Shown here piece after piece: positions 18,225 through 28,057 of a DNA stretch of 64,000 bases (the stretch's first letter is position 1; every line of letters begins with the position of its first letter). Source of the stretch: Pseudomonas sp. 5P_3.1_Bac2 (GTDB lineage: Bacteria; Pseudomonadota; Gammaproteobacteria; Pseudomonadales; Pseudomonadaceae). Where the stretch lies: the NCBI RefSeq assembly GCF_025465995.1, contig NZ_JANLNY010000006.1:992001-1056000 (forward strand). The letters are read 5' to 3'. The notes beneath the pieces were generated by a model. It was not told where the DNA came from and did not search any database. It worked only from the letters and a program-made list of their open reading frames with translations. The position numbers and the translations under genes were made by a program.

Positions 18225-18494
18225 ATGAAACCTAATCTTTTCGCAGCCATTTTAGTTCTCTCCTCAGTAGGCTTGGCAGGTTGTGCAAGTCTGCAACAAC
18301 CCGCTCAGCCGGCGCCGCAGCCAGCAAGTGCAGACGCCATCAGCGCACCAGCCCAAGTGACCACCCAACAGCAAGCGCCAGCCAACTCCTTCCTGGGTGA
18401 CATCATCAAAACCGCAACAGAAACACTCAGCACCGAAGCCCAGAAAACAGTAAAAAGCAGTATTCAAGAAGCGGGCAGTGCTGCGCGAAATTGA
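18225..18494 (+). CDS. Small secreted lipoprotein
   Basis: An 89-residue protein with a clear lipoprotein signal: MKPNLF, a hydrophobic run, and the lipobox LAGC with Cys20 as the modified residue. Residue +2 is Ala, so sorting to the outer membrane is expected. The mature part is Pro/Gln/Ala-rich for about 30 residues and then forms a short, probably helical, segment (FLGDIIKTATETLSTEAQKT). I do not recognise a family. It is monocistronic, with a candidate promoter upstream and an intrinsic terminator directly after it. Confidence 0.75.
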   Translation: MKPNLFAAILVLSSVGLAGCASLQQPAQPAPQPASADAISAPAQVTTQQQAPANSFLGDIIKTATETLSTEAQKTVKSSIQEAGSAARN

Positions 18495-18502
18495 TAGGCC
18501 TA

Positions 18503-18545
18503 AAGCCGCCCAGGTTTAACCTTTAACCAAGGCGGCTTCTTTAAG
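18503..18545 (+). terminator. Intrinsic terminator after lipoprotein gene
   Basis: Perfect 8-bp arms AAGCCGCC (18503-18510) and GGCGGCTT (18531-18538), with a 20-base loop that can itself pair (GGTTTA/TTAACC), begin 8 bases after the stop and are followed by CTTTAAG. Confidence 0.65.
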
Positions 18546-18963
18546 ACGTGCCGTGTGATCCATTCAGTTTTTTAGCCTATGGCACTTAAATAAGGCACGA
18601 GAAGTCTGCCTAGAGCCCCCGCCCCCTCTCATAGCCTTCACCTGCTTCAGCACAGCGCACCTGAGCGCTCAAGCATGCTGACACCAGTCGACTAACACAA
18701 TCGGCACATTTAAGTTATATCGCACTATAAAGAGCTACTCAGCCAGCCACTTAAACTCATAAAAACAATTACGACAAATAAACATAACCAGAAATCAATA
18801 ACTTTCAAACTACATATAACCACCGATAACCAGCCCAATCCTGCATACAGATAGTTTTAAATAGTTAACTGTCAGTAGTTACGTAAACACTCTGATAATT
18901 CCCGCTTAGGCGTATTTATCCAGCGTCGCGCTACACAGCCAGTGCGCGTATCGCGAGGCACGC
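18546..18963. other. AT-rich convergent intergenic region
   Basis: About 420 bases between the lipoprotein gene and the 3' end of the ABC/monooxygenase operon. The stretch 18700-18900 is strongly AT-rich. I see no ORF, RNA gene or clear terminator for the minus-strand operon; a weak GC-rich imperfect dyad near 18940-18960 is the only candidate. Confidence 0.4.
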
Positions 18964-20622
18964 TTAGTTCGCAATGGCGTTCAACCGTACGCCACGATCT
19001 TGATGGATATACAGAAAGGGAATGGCGGCCAGCAGGCTTTGGCTATAGGCATGTTGCGGGCGGGTAAACACCTCGCTGACGGTGCCGCGCTCGACGACTT
19101 CACCGTCTTTCATGACCAGCACCCTGTCGCTGATTTGCTGGACCACTCCCAGGTCATGGGAAACAAACAGGCAAGCCAAGCCCAGGCGCTGCTTCAATTG
19201 CACCAGCAACTGGAGGATTTGCGCCTGCACGGACACATCCAGCGCACTGACCGGTTCATCACACACCAGTACCTCAGGCTCTGCCGCCAGCGCCCGGGCG
19301 ATGGCGATACGCTGGCGTTGCCCACCGGACAGTTCGATGGGACGCCGTGCCAGCACGCTGCGTTGCAATTGCACAAGGTTCAGTAATTCAATCGTGCGCT
19401 CATGGCGCTGAGTAGCAGTGGCCAGCCCGGCCACCCGTAAGGCTTCATCCAACACCCGTTGCACGGTGTAGCGCGGATCGAAAGAACTGAGCGGGTCTTG
19501 GAACACCACCTGAATACGCCGGCGCTCATGGCGTTGCTCGCGAGCATTGAGGTGTTGCCAATCCTGGCCACGAACAAACAGCTGGCCTTGGTCGGGTGTT
19601 TCCAGCGCCAACAGCATGCGCATCAAGGTGGTTTTACCAGAGCCGGACTCGCCGACGATGCCTAGGGTTTCCCCTGCTTTAAGGCTGAACGAAATGGGCT
19701 TAACCGCCGTGCGTTTAACGCCGTCAGGCCCCACAAAAGCTTTGCTCAGGCCGCGGGCCTCCAACACGCTGGCGCGGCTATCGTCAGCAGCCGCAGGCGA
19801 GGCAGTGCCGGCATTACGCCGCACATGCACCGCCGCAGCGGCGCGCAACAACGACTTGGTATAGGCCTGCTGCGGGTCGTAAAGCACCTGCTCGACCGGG
19901 CCTTGCTCGATGATGCGACCGTTGTGCATCACTGCCACTCGGTCGGCCAAACGCGCCACCACCGCCATATCGTGGCTGACCACCAGCATGGCCCGCTCAG
20001 GGCTGCGCAAGGAGTCGAGCAGGTCCATAAGCTGCGCCTGCACCGCCGCGTCCAAGGCGGTAGTCGGTTCATCAGCAATCAACAGTTGCGACTCACAGGC
20101 GATGGCCGTGGCGATCAAGGCTCGTTGCCGCAGGCCGCCGGATAGTTGATGGGGGTACTGCCGCGCGCGCAGCTGCGGCTGGTTAACCCCGACTGCGCGT
20201 AATAGCTCTATCACCCGCTCCTCACGCTCTTGGCGATTGAGCTGAGTATGCAGGCGCAGGGCCTCGTCGATTTCTTGCCCCACGGGCCGTAATGGGTCCA
20301 ATGAGCCGAGGGCGTCTTGCATCACAAAGCCTATCCGTGCGCCGCGTAGCTGCCGCCAATCACGTGCGCTGCGTAGGCTGAGCAGATCCTCACCGGCAAA
20401 GCGCAACTGCTGCGCGGTAATCTGCGCGCCCTGCCCGGCCAAGCCCACCAAACTGCGCGAGGTGACGCTTTTACCGGAGCCGGACTCACCGACCAGAGCC
20501 AAGCACTCGCCGCGATCAAGCTGAAATGACACCCCCTTGACCACCTCGATGTCATCGGCAAAAGCAACCCGCAGCTCACTGACCTCCACTAGCGGCTGTG
20601 ACGCAGAAACTAATGGCTTCAT
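18964..20622 (-). CDS. Dipeptide-type ABC transporter dual ATP-binding protein
   Basis: A 552-residue fusion of two ABC ATPase domains (DppD-DppF type, as in GsiA). The first has Walker A GESGSGKS near residue 45, LSGGLRQR and ADEPTTALD. The second has GESGSGKTT near residue 325, LSGGQRQRIAIARAL and CDEPVSALDVSVQ. Both halves look intact. It would power the permeases encoded at 20619-21500 and 25345-26277 together with the binding protein at 26274-27992. Its ATG overlaps the stop of the preceding permease (ATGA). It is the last gene of an eight-gene operon. Confidence 0.92.
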   Translation of the reverse strand: MKPLVSASQPLVEVSELRVAFADDIEVVKGVSFQLDRGECLALVGESGSGKSVTSRSLVGLAGQGAQITAQQLRFAGEDLLSLRSARDWRQLRGARIGFVMQDALGSLDPLRPVGQEIDEALRLHTQLNRQEREERVIELLRAVGVNQPQLRARQYPHQLSGGLRQRALIATAIACESQLLIADEPTTALDAAVQAQLMDLLDSLRSPERAMLVVSHDMAVVARLADRVAVMHNGRIIEQGPVEQVLYDPQQAYTKSLLRAAAAVHVRRNAGTASPAAADDSRASVLEARGLSKAFVGPDGVKRTAVKPISFSLKAGETLGIVGESGSGKTTLMRMLLALETPDQGQLFVRGQDWQHLNAREQRHERRRIQVVFQDPLSSFDPRYTVQRVLDEALRVAGLATATQRHERTIELLNLVQLQRSVLARRPIELSGGQRQRIAIARALAAEPEVLVCDEPVSALDVSVQAQILQLLVQLKQRLGLACLFVSHDLGVVQQISDRVLVMKDGEVVERGTVSEVFTRPQHAYSQSLLAAIPFLYIHQDRGVRLNAIAN

Positions 20623-21500
20623 AGTCCTTTACCCTCGCTGTAACGCAGCAACGTGCGGCCCAGGGCGGTGATAGCAAGCACGGTCAGCATCACCAGCACG
20701 CTAGGCGCTACCACCAGCCACCAAGCGTTGGCCATATACCCGTAGCCCACGGCCAACATGGCCCCCCACTCGGGAGTTGGCGGCGGCGCGCCAAAGCCAA
20801 GAAAGCTCAAGAGCGAGCCGATAACGATATTGCCACCGACGCTGATGGTGGCCAGGATCAGAACGGGCCGAATGGCGTTGGGCAAGACATGCCGCACCAC
20901 CACGGTAAAGCGTGGCAGGCCCAGGGTTAGCGCAGCTTCCACATAGGGTGCGCGGCGCACCAGTTGGGTCTGCGCGCGGACTATCCGGGCAAAACGCGGA
21001 ATCCCAGCGACGCCCAAGGCTAATACGGTATTGACCAACCCGCCGCCCCAGAACGTGATGATCAGCAAGACCAGAAGTAAGTCCGGAAACGCCGACAGCA
21101 CATCAATCAAACGCATCAACAGCGTATCCAGCCAGCGCTTGCCTAACCCCGCCAGCAGCCCCAGGAAACTGCCACCGAGCAAGGCAATCAAGCTCGCGCT
21201 GATGCCCAGCAACAGCGAATTGCGTACGCCATAGATCAGCCGGGCTAACACATCGCGACCGTTCTCATCGGTGCCGAGCCAATGCGCAGCGCTGGGCCCA
21301 CGAAAAGCGTCACGGGCACTGACCGCAAAAGGATCGGTATGCACTAACCAGCTGGGCACAATGCTGGCAATCAGCAGAAACAGAACAAATAAACCGGCCA
21401 ACAGCAGGCCTGGACGCCGCAGCGCCAGCAGCGTCCATGGCGACAATTGCCAGGCTCTGGCTGAACTTGCCCGGCTCAGAGTGGGAGAAATGCTTGGCAT
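20619..21500 (-). CDS. Dipeptide-type ABC transporter permease (DppC type)
   Basis: A 293-residue integral membrane permease of the oligopeptide-transport permease C type. An N-terminal cytoplasmic and membrane segment is followed by GTDENGRDVLARLIYG, characteristic of DppC/OppC/GsiD, and then five membrane segments; the ATPase-docking loop is AALTLGLPRFTVVVRHVLPN. It pairs with the DppB-type permease located four genes upstream, from which it is separated by three enzyme genes. The stop overlaps the ATPase start by 4 bases. Confidence 0.9.
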   Translation of the reverse strand: MPSISPTLSRASSARAWQLSPWTLLALRRPGLLLAGLFVLFLLIASIVPSWLVHTDPFAVSARDAFRGPSAAHWLGTDENGRDVLARLIYGVRNSLLLGISASLIALLGGSFLGLLAGLGKRWLDTLLMRLIDVLSAFPDLLLVLLIITFWGGGLVNTVLALGVAGIPRFARIVRAQTQLVRRAPYVEAALTLGLPRFTVVVRHVLPNAIRPVLILATISVGGNIVIGSLLSFLGFGAPPPTPEWGAMLAVGYGYMANAWWLVVAPSVLVMLTVLAITALGRTLLRYSEGKGL

Positions 21501-21518
21501 CGGATTCGCTCCACTGAC

Positions 21519-22574
21519 TTATGGCGATGGGTTGGGGACGCGGTCGTGGATCGCCTGCACGGCGGCCAGCAATTCCTCATCCAGACTCAGCTGCAAACTG
21601 CCGAGGTTCTCTTGCAGTTGGCTCAGGCTGGTGGCACCGGTTAAGGCGCTGGTCACGAACGGCCGGCTGAGGACAAACGCCAAAGCCAGTTGCACCGGCG
21701 ATAAACCACGGCTGTGGGCCAGCTCCACATAAGCGCGCACGGCAACCGCCGCCTCAGCGCTGGCATAGCGGTTAAAGCGCGCATAGGGGCCACCGGGAGT
21801 CAGACGTGCCCCGGCCGGCTGGGCACCATCCAAGTACTTACCGCTGAGCACGCCAAAGGCCAGCGGCGAATAAGCCAGCAGGCCCACGCCTTCGTGGTGG
21901 CTAAACTCAGCCAAGCCCACTTCATACAGGCGATTGAGCAAGCTATAGGGATTTTGGATGCTGACGATGCGCGGCAGAGCCAAGCGCTCACTGGCCTTGA
22001 GAAACTGTGCCACGCCCCAGGGCGTTTCATTGGACACGCCGATATGCCGCACCAGCCCCTCTTTGACCAGGTCTGCCAGCACCGCCAGAGTCTCCTCGAT
22101 GGCGACACCTTCCTCGTGCTCTTGCCAGGGGTAATCACGTACACCGAAGAAGTTAGTGCTGCGATCCGGCCAGTGCAGTTGGTACAGATCGAGATAATCC
22201 GTTTGCAAACGCTGCAGGCTGCCCTGAATGGCTTCGCGCAGATTCTTGCCGTCGTGATGACTCTGGCCGTGGCGGATATGCGCCTGCGCACCGTTACGCG
22301 ACGGGCCCACGGCCTTGCTCGCGAGGACGATGTCCGCACGCCGGCCTCGCTTGGCCAGCCAGCTGCCGATAAAACGCTCAGTGCTGCCCCACGTCTCGGC
22401 GCGACTTGGCGTGGGATACATTTCTGCCGTGTCGATAAAGTTAATGCCCTGCTCCAGGGCGTAATCCAACTGCTGGTGGGCATCGGCCTCGCTGTTCTGA
22501 TGACCGAAGGTCATGCTGCCCAAACCAATGGCACTGACCTGAATATCGCTGTGACCCAAGGGGCGGTAGTTCAT
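21519..22574 (-). CDS. Aldo/keto reductase (Tas type)
   Basis: A 351-residue NADP(H)-dependent aldo/keto reductase. Family residues are visible: MNYRPLGHSDIQVSAIGLG at the N-terminus, the Asp and Tyr of INFIDTAEMYP, YLDLYQLHWPD, and the C-terminal coenzyme pocket ALTGATSLSQLQENL. Length and the GSTERFIGSWL segment resemble Tas/YajO-like members. It sits between monooxygenase and permease genes in one operon, so it probably reduces a carbonyl released when the imported compound is cleaved; that role is inferred. Confidence 0.88.
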   Translation of the reverse strand: MNYRPLGHSDIQVSAIGLGSMTFGHQNSEADAHQQLDYALEQGINFIDTAEMYPTPSRAETWGSTERFIGSWLAKRGRRADIVLASKAVGPSRNGAQAHIRHGQSHHDGKNLREAIQGSLQRLQTDYLDLYQLHWPDRSTNFFGVRDYPWQEHEEGVAIEETLAVLADLVKEGLVRHIGVSNETPWGVAQFLKASERLALPRIVSIQNPYSLLNRLYEVGLAEFSHHEGVGLLAYSPLAFGVLSGKYLDGAQPAGARLTPGGPYARFNRYASAEAAVAVRAYVELAHSRGLSPVQLALAFVLSRPFVTSALTGATSLSQLQENLGSLQLSLDEELLAAVQAIHDRVPNPSP

Positions 22575-22634
22575 CGAGCTGACTCATGTAATTAAGGGAT
22601 TAGGCGCCGCGCTTAGCCGCGCCGTGATTAAGCG

Positions 22635-23981
22635 TCACGCCGAGGCTGCGCTGCGGCTCGGCGTGAACTGATTCGCGGGATACGCCAGGCCGAGGTGCCC
22701 GCGCAGGGTGCTAGCGCTGTATTCATGACGGAACAAGCCGCGCTTGCGCAGCAGCGGCACCACCTCATCGACAAAAACCTGCACGCCGCTGGGAAACACG
22801 TCCGGCATGATGTTAAAGCCGTCCGCCGCGCCGCTTAAAAACCACTCGGCGAGGCTGTCCGCCACCTGTTCCGGGGTGCCCACCAACAAGCGATGGCCGA
22901 CCAAAATGCGCCGCGCCAACTGCCGCACGCTGAGCTTTTCCTGCCGCGCGAGATTCAGCTGCGCCTCAAGAAAACCGTGGGAGCTTTTCAACTCGCTGAC
23001 AGCGCTGATGCGCTGCCACGGCAGCTCAGCGTCCAGATCCAACTCGGCCAAGGGAATGCCGATGCGCCAGGCAATCTGCTGGGCCAGACTGCTTTCACCT
23101 AAATAATCATTGAGCCGGGTAAAACGCGCCTGCGCCTCGGCCTCCGTGCTGGCAATCACGGTGGCGAGCCCCGGCATGATTTTTAACTGTTGAGGATCGC
23201 GCCCCCACTGGCGCGCACGCTGTTTCATGTCCTGATAAAAGCCCTGGCCGCCGGCCAAGGTGGTTTGCGTGGTAAAGATCGCATCGGCATAGCGCGAGCC
23301 AAGCGCTTTGCCCTGCTCGGAAGAGCCGGCCTGCACCAACACCGGCCGCCCTTGGGGAGAACGCGGCAGGTTCAGCGGGCCACGCACGGCAAAGTGCTCG
23401 CCGACATGCTCAATGCTGTGCACCTTGTCGCGTTCGGCAAACAAGCCCTGCACCGGGTCGCCGATAATCGCGTCGTCCTCCCAGCTGTCCCAGAGTTTTT
23501 GCACCACCTCAATAAACTCCGCCGCCCGGCCATAGCGCTCGGCATGCGGGGCCGAAGCGCTTTGGCCAAAGTTCTGCGCCGCTGCATCGTTATAAGTGGT
23601 GACCACATTCCAAGCGGCGCGCCCGCCACTGATGTGATCCACCGACGCCAAGCGCCGGGCCAGGTTATAGGGCTCGTTAAAGGTGCTCGATGCGGTGGCA
23701 ATCACGCCAATATGTTGGGTGGCCAAGGCAATGGCCGTCAGCAACACCGTGGGCTCCAAGCGCCCAGCCGGCTGCGTGGCCAGATCCCCGGCCAGTGCCG
23801 GGCCATCAGCCAGAAAGATCGCATCGAGGGTGCCGCGCTCTGAGATTTTGGCGATGTTGATGAAGTACTGCACATCGGTCATGGCTGTGGCCGGGGCCTC
23901 GGCCTCGCGCCAGGCGGCAGCATGGGCGCCAAAGCCTAAGATGTTCATGCCAATGCTCATTTGCCGGCTTGCCGTGCTCAT
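22635..23981 (-). CDS. LLM-class flavin-dependent monooxygenase (NtaA/SnaA/DszA type)
   Basis: A 448-residue luciferase-like, FMNH2-dependent monooxygenase of the NtaA/SnaA/DszA branch. Typical features are the N-terminal MNILGFGAHAAAWR, the conserved SGGRAAWNVVTTYN motif with its catalytic surroundings, and PVLVQAGSSEQGKALGSRYAD. Relatives oxidise nitrilotriacetate, sulfones or other small substrates and need a separate flavin reductase, which is not encoded in this window. The start at 23981 overlaps the end of the acyl-CoA-dehydrogenase-like gene by 4 bases (ATGA). Confidence 0.9.
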   Translation of the reverse strand: MSTASRQMSIGMNILGFGAHAAAWREAEAPATAMTDVQYFINIAKISERGTLDAIFLADGPALAGDLATQPAGRLEPTVLLTAIALATQHIGVIATASSTFNEPYNLARRLASVDHISGGRAAWNVVTTYNDAAAQNFGQSASAPHAERYGRAAEFIEVVQKLWDSWEDDAIIGDPVQGLFAERDKVHSIEHVGEHFAVRGPLNLPRSPQGRPVLVQAGSSEQGKALGSRYADAIFTTQTTLAGGQGFYQDMKQRARQWGRDPQQLKIMPGLATVIASTEAEAQARFTRLNDYLGESSLAQQIAWRIGIPLAELDLDAELPWQRISAVSELKSSHGFLEAQLNLARQEKLSVRQLARRILVGHRLLVGTPEQVADSLAEWFLSGAADGFNIMPDVFPSGVQVFVDEVVPLLRKRGLFRHEYSASTLRGHLGLAYPANQFTPSRSAASA

Positions 23982-25288
23982 GCCAGATCCCCCTCATTAA
24001 GCCCAGGTGCGCTGGCTTGTGCAGCATCGGTTTGGCTGCCTTGGGCCTGGGCAAAACGCTGCGCCCAAGCGGCACTGGGTACGGTGCCATTGAGGAAAAA
24101 ATCGCCCAGATAAGCCTCACGCAGGATCGCCGGATTGTGTGAAGCCAGGGTGCGTGCATTGCGCCAGTGCCGATCCAAACCACGCGCAGTACTGGCCGCC
24201 GAAGCCCCGCCCACTTCAAACAGCAAGGTGCTGGCCTCCAGCACTAACTGGATCACCACCTGCTGCGCCTGAAATGTCTGGATATCCGCAGCGGCGTATT
24301 GCTCGGCAGTGGCACTACTGAGCAGATAGGCCTGATGCAACTCATCGAAGCTGCGCGCGACCTTTTCCACCATGGCTTGGCTGGCAAACTGCAAACTGGA
24401 TAGACGCCCGATAACCCGCTGCACCAAGGGATCATCTTTCGGGCTGGACTGGCCGGGAATGCCAAAAGCACGGGTACGTCCCTGCACAAAGGCGATGCCG
24501 TCACGCAGGATCGCCCGGGCGATGCCGGCCAAGGTGGCTAGATGAATTTGCTGATAAAACGCGGTGATATAGGTGTCTGTGCGCACCTCACCCACTTTGA
24601 AACGCCGATAAATCTGCTCATCCTGTACCGCCACTTGCTCGAACTTGGTGGTGCCACTGGCCGTCAGGCGCTGACCAAAACCGTCCCAGTCATCCACCAA
24701 GGTCACCCCCTGAGCCTGGGTAGGCACGGCTATGGCCACTTGCTCAGCGCCATCCACGGCAGACACGGCAATCCAGTCGGCATACAGGGTGCCGGTGCAG
24801 TAGTACTTCTCGCCGCTGAGTAACCAGCCCTGCCCGGCCCGGCTCAGCTCGACACTGTTGCCGGTGCTGTCGGTGCGCTCGGCCATCGCCGCGCCAAACA
24901 AATCACCCGCCACGATGCGCTGATACCACTGGGCGTTGTTGGGCGCGTCCTGATCATTCAGGCGGCTCTCAACAAAACCGAAATGCGCGCGGAATATCTG
25001 CGGCAAGTTGGAGTCAGCTGCCGCCAGCTGGCTAAGCAGCTCAAACAGCTGGCTCAGGCTGGCGCCAAAACCGCCATAGCGCTGCGGCACCCGTAGGCGG
25101 CCAAAGCCGGCCTCGCGCAGCCAGCCAACGGCGTCATAGGGCAATTCACGGCGTTGTTCGCGGGCGATAGCGCCTTGGCTAATGCGTTCAAACAGCGGCT
25201 GGAAGATACTCAACAACTGCGCGTCAGTCACCGCCTGCGGTTCGATTGGTGAGGTTTCGGTGGAGGCCTGCGATTCAGTGAAAATCAT
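23978..25288 (-). CDS. Acyl-CoA dehydrogenase-fold monooxygenase (DszC/SfnB-like)
   Basis: A 436-residue flavoprotein with the acyl-CoA dehydrogenase fold but of the DszC/SfnB branch, which acts as a flavin-dependent oxygenase or sulfur-acquisition enzyme. Signposts are RVPQRYGGFGASLSQLFELL, LSGEKYYCTGTLYADWIAV and the C-terminal GGASAASTARGLDRHWRNARTLASHNP cut short here as a motif around residue 385. The ATG at 25288 has AAGGA 7 bases upstream. An in-frame ATG at 25348 overlaps the permease stop (ATGA) and would add 20 residues, so either may be used. With the LLM enzyme that follows, it forms a DszC/DszA-like pair. Confidence 0.85.
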   Translation of the reverse strand: MIFTESQASTETSPIEPQAVTDAQLLSIFQPLFERISQGAIAREQRRELPYDAVGWLREAGFGRLRVPQRYGGFGASLSQLFELLSQLAAADSNLPQIFRAHFGFVESRLNDQDAPNNAQWYQRIVAGDLFGAAMAERTDSTGNSVELSRAGQGWLLSGEKYYCTGTLYADWIAVSAVDGAEQVAIAVPTQAQGVTLVDDWDGFGQRLTASGTTKFEQVAVQDEQIYRRFKVGEVRTDTYITAFYQQIHLATLAGIARAILRDGIAFVQGRTRAFGIPGQSSPKDDPLVQRVIGRLSSLQFASQAMVEKVARSFDELHQAYLLSSATAEQYAAADIQTFQAQQVVIQLVLEASTLLFEVGGASAASTARGLDRHWRNARTLASHNPAILREAYLGDFFLNGTVPSAAWAQRFAQAQGSQTDAAQASAPGLNEGDLA

Positions 25289-25344
25289 CTGCAAATCCTT
25301 GACTGTGGTTGCGCTGTTGCTGCTTTGCAGCGCGCAGAAGTTGA

Positions 25345-26277
25345 TCATTGGCCTTGCACTCGCGGATCAATCCACGGCAGTAACAAATCCACCAACAGGT
25401 TGATCAGCACATAACTCAGCGCGGCCAGCAGAGTGATGCCCAAAACCATGGGCACGTCTTTGTTAGTCACTGCATCGAGCAGCAAACGGCCGATGCCTTG
25501 ACGGGAGAACAGGGTTTCCACGACCACCGAGCCGGCGAGCAAACTGGCGAAGATAAAACCCGCCAAGGTGAGCAAAGGAATCAACGCATGACGCAAGGCA
25601 TGGCCAACACGCACCCCTGCCTCAGACAGGCCGCGAGCACGGGCCATGGTGATAAAAGGCTGCTCCAAAATATCGTCCAGCTCTTGCCGTAACACTTGGA
25701 TCAACAGCGCCGCCACCGGTAGCGCCAGGGTCAGGCTGGGCAAGATCAGATTGCGCCAACCCCCAGAGCCAGTGGGCGGTAGCCAGTGCAAGGTGAAGGA
25801 AAACAGCAGCAACAAGAGCATGCTCAAGACGAAAATGGGCGTGGATGACAGCACCAGCTCCACCCCCGAAACACTGGCCGACAGCCAGCGTCCGCGACGC
25901 GCGGTCAGCAACGCCACACTGATCGCCAGCAGCAATGCCAGAACGGCTGCCGCCAGGGCCAATTGCAAGGTGGCGCCCAGTTGTGTGGCGATGGCCTGAG
26001 TCACCGGAATCTGCAAGCGGTAAGACTCACCCAAGTCCCCCACCAGCAAGCGGCTTAGGTAGTGGCCGTACTGCACCCACAGGGGCTGATCCAAACCATA
26101 TTGTTCGCGTACCCGGGCTAGCACCTCAGGCGTTGGCAACGCTTCCGGCCCGCCTAAAATCACCAAAGCCGGATCGCCGCTGGCGAAATGCAGGCCAATA
26201 AAGCTCAGGCTGACAGCGCCCCACAGCACCACAATCCCGGCCAGTAAACGCCAGCCTATACGCTGATAAATACTCAT
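25345..26277 (-). CDS. Dipeptide-type ABC transporter permease (DppB type)
   Basis: A 310-residue inner-membrane permease of the DppB/OppB/GsiC type, with N-terminal membrane segment, YGLDQPLWVQYGHYLSRLL and GDLGESY motifs, and the docking loop ARARGLSEAGVRVGHALRHALIP. It is the first of the two permeases of this importer. It overlaps the binding-protein gene by 4 bases at its start, which points to translational coupling. Confidence 0.92.
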   Translation of the reverse strand: MSIYQRIGWRLLAGIVVLWGAVSLSFIGLHFASGDPALVILGGPEALPTPEVLARVREQYGLDQPLWVQYGHYLSRLLVGDLGESYRLQIPVTQAIATQLGATLQLALAAAVLALLLAISVALLTARRGRWLSASVSGVELVLSSTPIFVLSMLLLLLFSFTLHWLPPTGSGGWRNLILPSLTLALPVAALLIQVLRQELDDILEQPFITMARARGLSEAGVRVGHALRHALIPLLTLAGFIFASLLAGSVVVETLFSRQGIGRLLLDAVTNKDVPMVLGITLLAALSYVLINLLVDLLLPWIDPRVQGQ

Positions 26278-27992
26278 GGTTGCTCCTTATCCAGCCAAAC
26301 GCTGGTGAATAAGGGCGTGTTATGCGAGGTGTCGAACACCAAGCCTTTGACGTAGCGGTGGTAGGCAATCAGGTGCTGGCTTTCATAGACCGGCGCAGCC
26401 GGCACCAGCTCCGTCAGGCGCTGCTGGGCTTGGGCGTAGAGCTGTTTCAATTGCTCTGGGGATTGGCTGCGGCGGGCGTCACTCAGTAACTGATCCAGCT
26501 TGGCGTCACGTAGGCGACCCACGTTCTGGCCGATTAAACGGGCTCCGGGAATCGAGTCGCTGTGATACAGCATAAACAAGCCATCCGGCGTGTTGCTGTG
26601 CCAGTAGCCACCGCCGAACAGGTCAAAATCGCTGCGGTAACGCGCCTCCATGGCTTGCAGCAATGGCAACACCTTGAGCTGCAGGTCGATGCCCACTTTG
26701 CGCGCATCGGCTTGAATCGCCACGCCGGCGGAGCCGGGAAATGTCGCGTTGTCAGTGAACGACAAGCTCACCTGAAAACGCTTGCCCTGTTTAACCCGAA
26801 AACCCTCCGCATCGCGTTCGCTCCAACCGGCTTCATCGAGCAGTTTGGCCGCCGCGACGGGGTCATATTGCAGGGCATGGCTAAACGCCGAATCGTAGTA
26901 AGGGGTGTTCACCGCAAGGAAATCGCTGGTTAGCTGGTACTCACCAAAGCCGATGATCCACGCCAAGCCTTCGCGATCAATCGCTTGGGTAAAGGCTTTA
27001 CGCACCCGCACATCATCGAACGGATAACGCTCGACGTTGAAGGTCACACTTCGATTCGGATTGCCCTTGCGAATACTGCTGGAGAACTCAAGTTCTGGAT
27101 TAGCCCGGATCGCCACGGCATTTTGCGGCGGAGCATCTAGGGTGAAATCGTCCTGCCCAGAGACCAAGGTGCCGTAGCGAATGATGGCCTCCGGCACGAT
27201 ATTCAACTCAATGCGCTGCAGATAGGCCGGGCCTTGATGGCGGGTCACAGGCGGTGCCCAGTGGTAATCGTCGCGGCGAACAAAGATGGCGTTCTGCGCA
27301 CGGTTGTAGTGCTGCAACAAAAATGGCCCGGAGCCAATGGGATGCTCGGCAATGCTTTTAGGCGCCTCAAGGATTTGCTTGGGCGAGATCATGCTCAGCC
27401 AAGACTGCGCCAACACACTCAAGAAGGCCGAATAAGGCTCCTTGAGCGTGGCCTCGAAGGTGTAGTCATCCACCACCCGGCCACTGGCATAAGGCGCGAT
27501 ATAAGCGGCCGTTAAAGGCGACTTGGTGTCGGGGTCACGCATATGTTCTAAGTTGACGCGCACCGCTTCGGCATTAAACGGCGTGCCGTCGCTAAAGGTG
27601 ACGTCATCACGCAGGTGGAAGGTGTAGCGGGTGCCGTCTGGGGAAATATCCCAGGACTTAGCCAGCCAAGGGGAAATCCCGCCCTGCTCGTCCTGATAGA
27701 CCAAAGCATCGAACAACAGACGCCCTAGCCACTGCACATTGCCATGGGCGAGTGCGTGAATATCGAAGGTGCCGGTATCCAGCGCCACTGAGACCTTCAG
27801 CGTGCCGCCAGGCTTGCCCGGCGCCCGCTGGTAATAATCACTGGCCGGATAGCTCAGCACCCCATCCAGCACTTGAGCGCGTTGCTCGTTGGCTTGGGGT
27901 GGTGCGTCACTGTCGTTTGCTGAACAACCGCTAAGCAGTATCGCTGCGGCCATCAACGCGCCCTGCCAGAGCTTGCCTAAGGTTAAATCCAT
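26274..27992 (-). CDS. Lipoprotein solute-binding protein of dipeptide-type ABC transporter
   Basis: A 572-residue family-5 extracellular solute-binding protein (DppA/OppA/NikA-like). The signal sequence ends in the lipobox LLSGC, so it is probably membrane-tethered. The body shows the family signature in WDISPDGTRYTFHLRDDV and GSGPFLLQHYN. It is longer than typical glutathione or dipeptide receptors (about 510-540 residues) because of an N-terminal extension before GGTLKVSV. It captures the substrate in the periplasm after passage through the TonB receptor encoded 65 bases upstream. Confidence 0.92.
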   Translation of the reverse strand: MDLTLGKLWQGALMAAAILLSGCSANDSDAPPQANEQRAQVLDGVLSYPASDYYQRAPGKPGGTLKVSVALDTGTFDIHALAHGNVQWLGRLLFDALVYQDEQGGISPWLAKSWDISPDGTRYTFHLRDDVTFSDGTPFNAEAVRVNLEHMRDPDTKSPLTAAYIAPYASGRVVDDYTFEATLKEPYSAFLSVLAQSWLSMISPKQILEAPKSIAEHPIGSGPFLLQHYNRAQNAIFVRRDDYHWAPPVTRHQGPAYLQRIELNIVPEAIIRYGTLVSGQDDFTLDAPPQNAVAIRANPELEFSSSIRKGNPNRSVTFNVERYPFDDVRVRKAFTQAIDREGLAWIIGFGEYQLTSDFLAVNTPYYDSAFSHALQYDPVAAAKLLDEAGWSERDAEGFRVKQGKRFQVSLSFTDNATFPGSAGVAIQADARKVGIDLQLKVLPLLQAMEARYRSDFDLFGGGYWHSNTPDGLFMLYHSDSIPGARLIGQNVGRLRDAKLDQLLSDARRSQSPEQLKQLYAQAQQRLTELVPAAPVYESQHLIAYHRYVKGLVFDTSHNTPLFTSVWLDKEQP

Positions 27993-28057
27993 GCTGGTTC
28001 TCGCTGCACAGGCTCGGCAGGCGACAGCTCGGCCGCCTGCCTTTGAAAAACGCTGGG

